From Olleya sp. YS (GTDB lineage: Bacteria; Bacteroidota; Bacteroidia; Flavobacteriales; Flavobacteriaceae): 64,000 bases of DNA. Location of the stretch: positions 62,001-126,000 of the forward strand of contig NZ_CP121685.1 of NCBI RefSeq assembly GCF_029760915.1. The letters are read 5' to 3'. Below the pieces are notes generated by a model. The model saw only the letters and a list, made by a program, of their open reading frames with translations, was not told where the DNA came from and ran no database searches. Positions 54,489 to 62,971 of this stretch are shown piece by piece (within the stretch, counting starts at the first letter, position 1; the number at the start of each line of letters is the position of its first letter). The translations under genes and the position numbers were made by a program.

Positions 54489-55394
54489 ATGAAAACCCTT
54501 AAAACACTCCTATTTGTTACAACAATACTACTTTTTAGCTGTAATAAAAATAACAGAGTTAATATAAAAGATGTTGCCAAAACTACAGTTATAGATTTAG
54601 ACATAACAGAAGAATCAACATACAAACCCAACAAACAATTCAATGACTATTGGTATGCAGGTGAAGCAGAAATCACGTCCTACAAATTAGAACAAGCACG
54701 TTACGGAGAAATTAGAGAAGGTCATGCAGTTTTAGTTTACGTCACAGAATCTTTTTTAGCAGAGGCACAAGTTAAAGCAGACCAGAGTAACACTTCAAAT
54801 ATTAATGTTTTAAAATTAAATAGTACTAAAAACTTCAATACAGGAATTTACCCTTATTCTATAATGCAAAGTACATTTTATCCTGTAGCAAACAACCAAC
54901 ATGCTATAAAAGTTAGTGCCTCTATACAAGAATGGTGTGGACAAGTCTACACACAACTTAATAACAGAGAGCAGTTTCAAGTAACGTCTCACTCGTATTT
55001 TCAATGGGAAGCAGACCAACAATTTACGTTAGAAAAAACAGTGTTAGAAAACGAAATTTGGACACAACTTCGTATTAACCCAAACAGTTTACCAACAGGT
55101 TATTTTTCTATAATTCCAAATTTAGAATTTATTAGACTCAATCATAAACCTTTAAAAGGTTATAACGCTTTCGCGGAAAACGCGCCAGGAAAATTTAAGC
55201 TTACCATTAAAGATTTGGATAAGATATTAGAGATATACTACAATCCAGAATTTCCTTATGATATTAAATCTTGGTCAGAAACCACCAATGGTTTAACTAC
55301 AAAAGCAACTAAACTTAAAAGTATAAAATCTGCCTACTGGAATAAAAATAGTAATACAGATTTGGACTTAAGAAAAACCTTAGACTTAGAATAA
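54489..55394 (+). CDS. Predicted lipoprotein of unknown function
   Basis: The 301-residue protein has a lipoprotein signal: MKTLKTLLFVTTILLFSC, with Cys18. The mature part has an N-rich linker, then YWYAGEAEITSYKLEQARYGEIREG near 53-77 and SIQEWCGQVYTQLNN near 144-158. No enzyme motif is recognised. It stands 31 bases after maf, and such proteins are often misnamed by neighbour. I infer outer-membrane or periplasmic attachment. Confidence 0.7.
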   Translation: MKTLKTLLFVTTILLFSCNKNNRVNIKDVAKTTVIDLDITEESTYKPNKQFNDYWYAGEAEITSYKLEQARYGEIREGHAVLVYVTESFLAEAQVKADQSNTSNINVLKLNSTKNFNTGIYPYSIMQSTFYPVANNQHAIKVSASIQEWCGQVYTQLNNREQFQVTSHSYFQWEADQQFTLEKTVLENEIWTQLRINPNSLPTGYFSIIPNLEFIRLNHKPLKGYNAFAENAPGKFKLTIKDLDKILEIYYNPEFPYDIKSWSETTNGLTTKATKLKSIKSAYWNKNSNTDLDLRKTLDLE

Positions 55395-55398
55395 AAAC

Positions 55399-55406
55399 TA
55401 TATTTG
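55399..55406 (+). promoter_or_regulatory. -7 element before mscS
   Basis: TATATTTG is an exact TAnnTTTG, 20 bases before the ATG at 55427. A TTG at the ideal -33 position is missing. Confidence 0.5.
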
Positions 55407-55426
55407 TTTTACAATTAAACTAAGTT

Positions 55427-55957
55427 ATGTTTTTAGACAATTTTAAAACAGAATTAATCAATTCGGCTATTATTTTAGCCATATTTCTTGTTATTCGTTT
55501 TACTGTAAAACTATTCATTAAAAAAATTGGTCAAAAAAGCGGAATTAACGATGCTAGAATCGGATTAATTTCTCGTTACACAACAGTGACACTATTTTTA
55601 ATTTTCATCTTATTTGTAGCCTATATTTTTGGAGCAAAATTTGAAGATTTAGCAGTAATTTTCTCTTCTGTATTTGCAGTTATTGGTATTGGTCTATTTG
55701 CCATTTGGTCCATATTAAGCAACGTGACTTCGGGAATAATTATGTTTTTTTCGTTTCCATACAAAGTGGGAGACAAAATTAAAATTCATGATAAAGACGC
55801 ACCAATTGAAGCCATAATAGAAGATATACGTGCATTTCAACTACATCTTAGGTTGGATAATGGCGACTTAGTCACTTACCCGAACAATCTAATTCTACAA
55901 AAAGCTGTAACTTTAGTTCAGAAAGATGCTATCGAAGATTTTGGAGATATGCATTAA
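55427..55957 (+). CDS. Small MscS-family mechanosensitive channel
   Basis: The 176-residue protein has helices at about 9-30, 48-65 and 73-96. The MscS pore helix region follows: VFAVIGIGLFAIWSILSNVTSGIIMFF near 81-108, then the beta domain (PYKVGDKIKIHDK). This is shorter than E. coli MscS (286) because the C-terminal cage is largely missing. It would gate solute efflux under tension, and the missing domain may alter gating. CorA follows nine bases later. Confidence 0.88.
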   Translation: MFLDNFKTELINSAIILAIFLVIRFTVKLFIKKIGQKSGINDARIGLISRYTTVTLFLIFILFVAYIFGAKFEDLAVIFSSVFAVIGIGLFAIWSILSNVTSGIIMFFSFPYKVGDKIKIHDKDAPIEAIIEDIRAFQLHLRLDNGDLVTYPNNLILQKAVTLVQKDAIEDFGDMH

Positions 55958-55966
55958 ACGGTAAGT

Positions 55967-57046
55967 ATGGCTAAAAAAAGACAAAAAAAACGTACCCAAA
56001 ATTATAAAAAACAGATAGGTCAAGTTCCTGGTGCATTAATTTATACAGGAGCCAAAGAAGATAAATCTTTACATCTGCATGTTTTTGATTATAATGATGA
56101 TGACTGTAAGGAAGCAGATCTGGACTCTGTAGAAGATGCCTTTCGTTTTAAAGATTCAGAAACCATAACTTGGTTTAATCTTAACGGTCTAAACTTTATT
56201 AATGAAATTGAAAAAATTGGTAATTACTACAAATTACATCCACTAATTCTGGAAGATATTGTAAATACTACTCAGCGTCCTAAAATAGACGAGTATAATG
56301 ACTATATATTTATTGTCTTAAAAATGATGTACTACGATGAAACCGAAAACATCGTTGCAGAGCAAGTTAGCTTTGTACTGGGTAAAAATTACGTACTAAC
56401 CTTTCAGGAAGCCGAAGGCGATGTTTTTGATAACGTTAGAGAACGAATACGCACTAAAAAAGGACGCGTTCGTGTACATGAATCGGATTATCTATTATAT
56501 GCCTTAATAGACGCCATAGTTGATAATTATTATGCAATCATTGAGACTATGGGTAATAAAATTGAGGATTTAGAGGACGATCTATTTACAGGCTTAACTC
56601 AAGAAGAAATTTCACAACAAATACAAAACCTGAAAAGAGAAATTCTAAAAATAAGACGTGCTATTTTCCCACTTCGTGAAATAATCAATCGACTTGAAAA
56701 AAGTGAAAATGGATTAATTGACGAAAAAACCACACACTTTTTTAGAGACGTTTACGACCATGTTATACAAGTCACAGAAACCATAGACATTTACCGTGAA
56801 ATGATTTGGAGTTTAATGGATATGTATATGACAACCATTAGCAACAAAATGAATGAAGTCATGAAAGTATTAACCATTATTGCTACCATATTTATACCAT
56901 TAACCTTTATTGCTGGTATCTATGGGATGAATTTTGTAAACATGCCAGAACTACACTATAAATACGGTTATCATATTGTTTGGATTGTGATGATTGTAAT
57001 ATTTGTTGGAATGCTTATTTACTTTAAACGTAAAAAATGGCTGTAA
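55967..57046 (+). CDS. corA: CorA-type magnesium transporter
   Basis: The 359-residue protein has the large soluble N-domain, a coiled-coil region (EISQQIQNLKREILKIRRAIF near 215-235) and two C-terminal helices. The signature GMN sits in IYGMNFVN near 323-330 between them. A Lys/Arg-rich N-terminus begins AKKRQKKRTQNYKK. It transports magnesium or cobalt as a homopentamer in the inner membrane. The gap behind it (57047-57139) includes a short gtaagcagtaa repeat also seen at about 20560 and no terminator. Confidence 0.92.
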   Translation: MAKKRQKKRTQNYKKQIGQVPGALIYTGAKEDKSLHLHVFDYNDDDCKEADLDSVEDAFRFKDSETITWFNLNGLNFINEIEKIGNYYKLHPLILEDIVNTTQRPKIDEYNDYIFIVLKMMYYDETENIVAEQVSFVLGKNYVLTFQEAEGDVFDNVRERIRTKKGRVRVHESDYLLYALIDAIVDNYYAIIETMGNKIEDLEDDLFTGLTQEEISQQIQNLKREILKIRRAIFPLREIINRLEKSENGLIDEKTTHFFRDVYDHVIQVTETIDIYREMIWSLMDMYMTTISNKMNEVMKVLTIIATIFIPLTFIAGIYGMNFVNMPELHYKYGYHIVWIVMIVIFVGMLIYFKRKKWL

Positions 57047-57139
57047 ACAAGTAAGCAGTAAAATACTCCATTGAGTTGGTTTAATTAAACTTCTACTTCG
57101 GGCAAAGTCTGAAATATAAAAATCAAAGTATAGTTTTTA

Positions 57140-57844
57140 CTAGTATTGCATCATTATCAATTTTTTTCTCTCTTTTACAAGTCCAATCACAATAAAATAT
57201 TGAGATAATGCATAAAATAACATAATTGTATACTGGTTGTAAGCTATAGTTTCGCTGTAAAACTCTTTTAAAAGCGTAATACTATCAGAAAACATAGAAA
57301 ACACAACTCCAATTAAAACTAAAAAATAACTAATATTATTTACTTCAGAACGTCTTAAAAAAGCAAACTGTGCAGTTAACATAACAATAAATAAATAAAT
57401 TAAAACTGGAATAAAATAGCTATTAAGATTGTCATAAATAATCATCATAACTACACTCATATATGAAAAGCAAAACAAAAGAAAAGGTAATAATTTTAAT
57501 GTATTAAAATCTTTCTTATGAGAAAATCTAATACTATATAATATCTTTCCAATTCCAAAAAAAATAACACCTAAAACAAAAAAATATCTATTTATATTTC
57601 CTGCAATAATTAACTCATCACCAATTAAAAAACTACAGATTGCTAATACAATTAATCTAATATTTCGTTGGCTTGTATCATTATTATTTAAAATAAAATA
57701 ATACAATAGCGCAATAATCAAAGCTCCCTTTGTAATGTACCTTAATAGGCTATGCAAAAAAAACACTTTTACGTAAGCATCTACCGCAAACAGAAAAAAG
57801 TAAAATAGGGTGAAGTATGTTAAGTTTTTAAATATAGATTTCAT
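57140..57844 (-). CDS. YhhN/TMEM86-like membrane protein
   Basis: The 234-residue protein has seven or eight hydrophobic segments. The blocks FLIGDELIIAG near 72-82, FFGIGKILYSIRF near 95-107, and VFSMFSDSITLLKEF near 186-200 resemble the YhhN family (lysoplasmalogenase type). Conserved acidic residues Asp/Glu in GDE and the second Asp in SDS are in place. The activity is unproven for bacterial members. No exact promoter element was found upstream. Confidence 0.65.
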   Translation of the reverse strand: MKSIFKNLTYFTLFYFFLFAVDAYVKVFFLHSLLRYITKGALIIALLYYFILNNNDTSQRNIRLIVLAICSFLIGDELIIAGNINRYFFVLGVIFFGIGKILYSIRFSHKKDFNTLKLLPFLLFCFSYMSVVMMIIYDNLNSYFIPVLIYLFIVMLTAQFAFLRRSEVNNISYFLVLIGVVFSMFSDSITLLKEFYSETIAYNQYTIMLFYALSQYFIVIGLVKERKKLIMMQY

Positions 57845-57992
57845 ATGATTTGGGAAAAATATGAATACAATAATAACATAATTATTTTTAACTTACTAAC
57901 AACTTGCCATTTACGACTTGAGATTTTCATTATTAATGACCATTCATAAAGTTAAAGAAATCTAAAAAACTAGTATTCCTATTCCTATTGTT

Positions 57993-58000
57993 TATATTTG
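57993..58000 (+). promoter_or_regulatory. -7 element before the PIG-L gene
   Basis: TATATTTG is an exact TAnnTTTG, 28 bases before the ATG at 58029. The -33 region is not recognisable. The gap 57845-58028 holds nothing else I can support. Confidence 0.5.
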
Positions 58001-58028
58001 AAAGACTTTCAAATTATTAAACACAACC

Positions 58029-60557
58029 ATGCAAAAAATAATTGCTTCTCTCCTATTTATATGTTGCTTTACAGTAAGTTTACAAGCACAACAACCAGAA
58101 AAATTAAATGCGTCAGAGATACATCAAGCTATAAAAAAACTTAATTTTTTAGGTTCGGTTTTATACATAGCTGCGCATCCAGATGACGAAAACACACGTT
58201 TAATAAGCTACATGTCTAACCATGTAAAAGCACGGACAGCCTATTTGTCGTTAACACGTGGAGATGGTGGTCAAAACTTAATTGGTCCAGAATTAAGAGA
58301 ACTTTTAGGCGTAATTCGTACTCAAGAATTACTAGCTGCAAGACGCACAGATGGTGGTGAGCAACGCTTTACTAGAGCAAACGATTTTGGCTACTCTAAA
58401 CATCCAGACGAGACTTTAGACATATGGAATAAAGATGAAGTACTTAGTGATGTGGTATTAGCTATTAGACAATTTAAACCAGATATTATTATTAACAGAT
58501 TTAATCACAGAACTCCAGGTACGACTCATGGTCATCATACCAGTTCTGCAATGCTAAGTTTGGAAGCATACGATTTGGCTAACGATAAAAATGCTTATCC
58601 AGAACAAGTAAAACAATATGGAACTTGGCAACCAAAACGTGGTTTTTTTAATACCTCATGGTGGTTTTATGGTAGTCGAGAAAAATTTGAAGAAGCCGAC
58701 AAAACCAACTTACTTAATTTTGATGTTGGTGTGTACTATCCTGCTTTAGGATTGTCCAATAACGAAATTGCATCACTAGCTAGTAGCAAACATTTATGTC
58801 AAGGCTTTGGAAGGTTAACAACCAGAGGTAGTCAAACAGAATGGGTAGAATTGATTAAAGGCGATTTACCTAAAGACAAATCCAACTTGTTTGATGGTAT
58901 TAACACGACTTGGACACGAGTTAAAGGTGGAGATAAAATTGAATCTATTTTAAAAACAGTTCAAAAGAATTTTAATTTTGAAAACCCTTCTATTCATTTA
59001 AATGATTTGTTAAAAGCTAGAACACTCATTCAAAATCTTGAAGATAATCACTGGAAAACCATAAAAACTAAAGAAATAGACCGTATTATTGAAGCTTGTG
59101 CAGGATTATATATCGAAGCTTCAGCTAATACACCAAACAGCAGTACCAATCAAACTATAGACATAACTATTGAAGCACTAAACAGAAGTGATGCCTCTAT
59201 TAGGCTAGACAGTTATTCCATAATTAATAAAGGTGTTAGTATGTCCTCAGGAATGCTATTAAAACCTAACGAAAAAGAACAGATTAAAGAAAGTGTAACC
59301 ATCCCAACCTATCTTAAACCAACAACTCCATATTGGTTAAACCAAAAAGGAAATTTAGGGATGTACAATGTTGAAGATAAAAGCTTAATAGGTAAACCTG
59401 AAACACCTCGTGCTATTACTATTGATTTTAATTTAAACATCAATGGGTTTTCTTATAAAACCACTAAGGATTTAATTTATCGTTATTCTAAACCAGATAA
59501 AGGTGAATTATATAGACCGTTTGAGATTATTCCAGAAGCTTCAGCTAAAATTGCAGAAAAAGTAATCATTTTTGAAACAGACCAACAAAAGGATATTCCT
59601 GTTATTGTTAAAGCAGGACGTGATAATTTGGAAGGTTTCGTACAAATAGCACACCCAAATGGATGGTCCGTATATCCTGAAAAACAAAAGTTTTTAATTG
59701 CTAATAAAGGTCAAGAACAAACATTAATTTTTACTGTAATACCTCCTAAAAACCAAAACGAAGGTCTTATGACACCAATGGTGCATGTTGGTGATCAAAT
59801 TTATACTAGAGAGTTGGTAGAGATAGATTATAATCATATTCCGTTTCAAACTGTAGCGTTACCTAGCGAGAGTAAAGTCGTGCGTTTAGATATTAAAAAA
59901 CGTGGTGAAAACATCGCTTATATTGAAGGTGCAGGAGACGTAGTACCAGAAAGTTTAAGACAAATTGGTTACAACGTGCTAGTGTTAAAACCTGAAGATA
60001 TCACTACTGAAAGATTAAGTGCTTTTGATGCAGTCGTTGTTGGGATTAGAGCCTATAATATTGTGGAAGACTTAAAATTTAAACAAGATATTTTATTTGA
60101 TTTTGTAGAAAAAGGAGGAAATATGATTGTGCAATACAATACTAGTCGAAGGATTAAAGTAGATAATATTGCACCTTATAGTTTAAAATTATCTAGAGAT
60201 CGAGTAACTGATGAACAGGCTGAAGTCACCTTACTAAATCCTAAACACGAGTTGCTTAACTTTCCAAATACAATTACTTCTCAAGATTTTGAAGGTTGGA
60301 CACAAGAACGTGGGCTGTATTTTCCAGACGAATGGGCTCCAGAATTTACACCAATTTTATCCATGAATGATTCAGGTGAAACACCAAAAACAGGAAGTTT
60401 GTTAGTAGCAAAACACGGAAAAGGACATTATATCTATACAGGACTTAGCTTTTTTAGAGAATTTCCTGCTGGTGTGTCTGGTGCTTACAGACTATTTGCT
60501 AATATGTTAAGTATTGGTAAAGACCATTTAAATACTGATACTGGATTAAAAAACTAA
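58029..60557 (+). CDS. Secreted PIG-L/LmbE-family deacetylase with extra C-terminal domains
   Basis: The 842-residue protein has a signal peptide (MQKIIASLLFICCFTVSLQAQ). The PIG-L zinc motif is AAHPDDEN near 48-55, followed by LTRGDGGQN and the second His block RTPGTTHGHHTSS near 160-175. The region 360-600 looks beta-rich. The last 240 residues (from RLDIKKRGENIAYIEG near 618 and AFDAVVVGIRAY near 660) resemble a glutamine-amidotransferase/ThuA-like fold. The enzyme probably deacetylates an amino sugar or glycan outside the cytoplasm. The downstream small peptide and symporter genes suggest that the product is taken up. Confidence 0.85.
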   Translation: MQKIIASLLFICCFTVSLQAQQPEKLNASEIHQAIKKLNFLGSVLYIAAHPDDENTRLISYMSNHVKARTAYLSLTRGDGGQNLIGPELRELLGVIRTQELLAARRTDGGEQRFTRANDFGYSKHPDETLDIWNKDEVLSDVVLAIRQFKPDIIINRFNHRTPGTTHGHHTSSAMLSLEAYDLANDKNAYPEQVKQYGTWQPKRGFFNTSWWFYGSREKFEEADKTNLLNFDVGVYYPALGLSNNEIASLASSKHLCQGFGRLTTRGSQTEWVELIKGDLPKDKSNLFDGINTTWTRVKGGDKIESILKTVQKNFNFENPSIHLNDLLKARTLIQNLEDNHWKTIKTKEIDRIIEACAGLYIEASANTPNSSTNQTIDITIEALNRSDASIRLDSYSIINKGVSMSSGMLLKPNEKEQIKESVTIPTYLKPTTPYWLNQKGNLGMYNVEDKSLIGKPETPRAITIDFNLNINGFSYKTTKDLIYRYSKPDKGELYRPFEIIPEASAKIAEKVIIFETDQQKDIPVIVKAGRDNLEGFVQIAHPNGWSVYPEKQKFLIANKGQEQTLIFTVIPPKNQNEGLMTPMVHVGDQIYTRELVEIDYNHIPFQTVALPSESKVVRLDIKKRGENIAYIEGAGDVVPESLRQIGYNVLVLKPEDITTERLSAFDAVVVGIRAYNIVEDLKFKQDILFDFVEKGGNMIVQYNTSRRIKVDNIAPYSLKLSRDRVTDEQAEVTLLNPKHELLNFPNTITSQDFEGWTQERGLYFPDEWAPEFTPILSMNDSGETPKTGSLLVAKHGKGHYIYTGLSFFREFPAGVSGAYRLFANMLSIGKDHLNTDTGLKN

Positions 60558-60560
60558 AAC

Positions 60561-60665
60561 ATGCAAGACCAACCAAAATACCAATGGAAATCTCTGTACA
60601 CAGTGCTTTTAGTGGCTAATGCTTTATACATTTTAGCTTTTTACTTTATCACTAAACTGTTCTAA
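60561..60665 (+). CDS. 34-residue membrane peptide between PIG-L and symporter genes
   Basis: ATG at 60561 starts three bases after the PIG-L stop and the TAA at 60665 is three bases before the symporter ATG. The peptide begins MQDQPKYQWKSLYTVLLVAN and ends FYFITKLF, giving one hydrophobic helix at about 12-30. The exact fit between two stop/start sites strongly suggests translational coupling. It may be a small subunit or stabiliser of the transporter. Confidence 0.65.
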   Translation: MQDQPKYQWKSLYTVLLVANALYILAFYFITKLF

Positions 60666-60668
60666 ATT

Positions 60669-62372
60669 ATGCAAACATTAGATTGGATTGTCTTATTAGG
60701 AACATTATTTACAATAGTTATTTATGGTACATACCAAACTAGAGGAAGTAAAAACGTACAAGATTATTTAAAAGGTGGTAACACAAGCAAATGGTGGACT
60801 ATTGGCTTATCGGTTATGGCTACTCAAGCTAGTGCCATTACCTTTTTAAGCACACCTGGACAAGCATTCCATTCTGGAATGGGATTTGTCCAATTTTATT
60901 TTGGATTACCTATTGCTATGATTGTGATTTGCATGGTTTTTATCCCATTATATCATAGATTAAAAGTCTATACTGCTTACGAGTTTTTAGAAAATCGGTT
61001 TGACCGAAAAACCAGATCGTTAACTGCTATTCTCTTTTTAATACAACGTGGATTGGCTGCAGGAATTACCATTTTTGCTCCAGCAATTATCTTGTCTGCT
61101 GTATTAGGTTGGAACTTATTAGTACTTAATATTTTAATTGGTGTTTTAGTGATAATATACACAGTGTCTGGTGGTACAAAAGCAGTCAATGTGACTCAAA
61201 AACATCAAATGATTGTGATTTTTACAGGAATGATTATTGCTTTCATTTTAATATTAAATCATTTACCAGACGATATCACATTCAAAAAAGCACTAGATAT
61301 TGCAGGTGCTAGTGGTAAAATGGAAGTGCTAGATTTTTCTTTTGACTTAGACAATAGATATACAGTTTGGACAGGATTAATTGGTGGTACATTTTTAATG
61401 CTCTCTTACTTTGGGACTGACCAAAGTCAAGTACAACGCTATTTATCAGGTAAATCTGTTAAAGAAATGCGTTTAGGGTTGATTTTTAACGGATTGTTAA
61501 AAGTGCCTATGCAATTTTTTATCCTGTTAGTTGGTGTTATGGTGTTTGTGTTTTACCAATTTAATGAAGCACCAATTAACTTTAATCCTACAGCTACAGA
61601 AGTAGTATTAAATTCTGATTATGCAGACGAATATAAAGCACTGCAAATTAAACAACAGGAAGTGTTTGACCTTAAAAAAGCAGCTATAACCGAATTTGCT
61701 AATGCTAATGGAACTGTTAACCAAGAATTAATTGCAGATTACAATGCACAAAGTGACACATTAAGAGCAAACGCAAGAGCACTAATTGTAAAAGCAGGAG
61801 ATGCTAAAAACTTAAAGGTTGAGGATAACGATAAGGACTACGTGTTTATCCATTTTATACTTAATAATTTGCCTAAAGGGTTAATTGGACTATTGTTAGC
61901 AGTTATTTTAAGCGCAGCCATGTCTAGTACTGCATCAGAACTAAACGCACTTGCTAGTACAACAACTATCGATTTATACAAACACAGAGTAGGCCCAAAA
62001 ACAGAATCTGAAATGGTTAAAGCCTCAAAAGGATTTACGTTACTTTGGGGAATTATTGCAATTGGTGTCGCCTGTGTTGCTAATCTAGCTGAAAATTTAA
62101 TTCAATTAGTTAATATAATAGGTTCTATTTTTTATGGAAATGTGTTAGGGATTTTCTTATTAGCATTTTTCTTTAAATACATCAAAGCCAATGCAGTCTT
62201 TATTGCTGCACTAATCACTCAAGTATTAGTGATTGGATTATTTTTCTTAAATGAATATGGTTTTATAAATCTTCCATTTTTATGGTTAAATTTTGTAGGT
62301 TGTGTGATAGTTATAATAATTGCTTTTGTATTACAAACCCTAATGAAAAATGAAGATATAGAAACTTCTTGA
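60669..62372 (+). CDS. Sodium:solute symporter (SSS family)
   Basis: The 567-residue protein has about 13-14 membrane segments. The SSS blocks are YLKGGNTSKWWTIGLSVMATQASAITFLSTPG near 33-64 (sodium-binding TM1/2), IVIYTVSGGTKAVNVTQKHQ near 156-176 and SAAMSSTASELNALASTTTIDLY near 416-438. It would take up a sugar, amino sugar or organic acid with sodium. The soluble stretch at about 310-390 is large for the family. It follows the PIG-L deacetylase and small peptide in one unit. Confidence 0.9.
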   Translation: MQTLDWIVLLGTLFTIVIYGTYQTRGSKNVQDYLKGGNTSKWWTIGLSVMATQASAITFLSTPGQAFHSGMGFVQFYFGLPIAMIVICMVFIPLYHRLKVYTAYEFLENRFDRKTRSLTAILFLIQRGLAAGITIFAPAIILSAVLGWNLLVLNILIGVLVIIYTVSGGTKAVNVTQKHQMIVIFTGMIIAFILILNHLPDDITFKKALDIAGASGKMEVLDFSFDLDNRYTVWTGLIGGTFLMLSYFGTDQSQVQRYLSGKSVKEMRLGLIFNGLLKVPMQFFILLVGVMVFVFYQFNEAPINFNPTATEVVLNSDYADEYKALQIKQQEVFDLKKAAITEFANANGTVNQELIADYNAQSDTLRANARALIVKAGDAKNLKVEDNDKDYVFIHFILNNLPKGLIGLLLAVILSAAMSSTASELNALASTTTIDLYKHRVGPKTESEMVKASKGFTLLWGIIAIGVACVANLAENLIQLVNIIGSIFYGNVLGIFLLAFFFKYIKANAVFIAALITQVLVIGLFFLNEYGFINLPFLWLNFVGCVIVIIIAFVLQTLMKNEDIETS

Positions 62373-62373
62373 A

Positions 62374-62940
62374 ATGAAACTATTTAAAATTCTTGTTTTA
62401 GTATTATTAATTTTTTCATGTCAAGATGATTATAAAATAATTAGTGAATCGGACTTAAAAAAACTTACTATTCAAGATACCTTAGTAAATAACCCAAGTC
62501 ATTTAATAATGACAGTAGGGAAATCGGAGTCTGACGAATTCCCTAAACTACTTTTAAAAAAAAGACATATGTATATGTTTGATAGAGATTTTGAAGTAGC
62601 AAATGATTCTACAATTATTTCTTATTATTCAGCTTTTTTAATTGATAGTGATGGTGCGTTTCGTAAAAATGGAATTTGGTTATATGCACAATTTAAGAAC
62701 GAAGGTGTTTTTCCTTTTAATTCAAATAGTATAATATATAGTGTAGATTCTATCCCAAAAAACTGGAATACAAAACGACCAACTACAGAAGGAATATACT
62801 TTTATGAAAATGATTCGCTACAATTACTTTCTAAAGAACAGTCAGAAGAAAAGTTTAAAGAAAAACGAAAAAATGGATTTTATTTTATACCAAATAAAGG
62901 AAGACTATTTGATAAAATAAATGTCAATGATTTAGAGTAA
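62374..62940 (+). CDS. Predicted lipoprotein of unknown function
   Basis: The 188-residue protein starts MKLFKILVLVLLIFSCQDD, a lipoprotein signal with Cys16. The rest is polar and rich in Lys, Asn, Ser and Asp, with no domain recognised. It begins one base after the symporter stop, so it belongs to the same transcript. It may be attached to the outer membrane. Confidence 0.65.
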   Translation: MKLFKILVLVLLIFSCQDDYKIISESDLKKLTIQDTLVNNPSHLIMTVGKSESDEFPKLLLKKRHMYMFDRDFEVANDSTIISYYSAFLIDSDGAFRKNGIWLYAQFKNEGVFPFNSNSIIYSVDSIPKNWNTKRPTTEGIYFYENDSLQLLSKEQSEEKFKEKRKNGFYFIPNKGRLFDKINVNDLE

Positions 62941-62971
62941 AACGCATTTACAATTACAATTAATAAGAATA

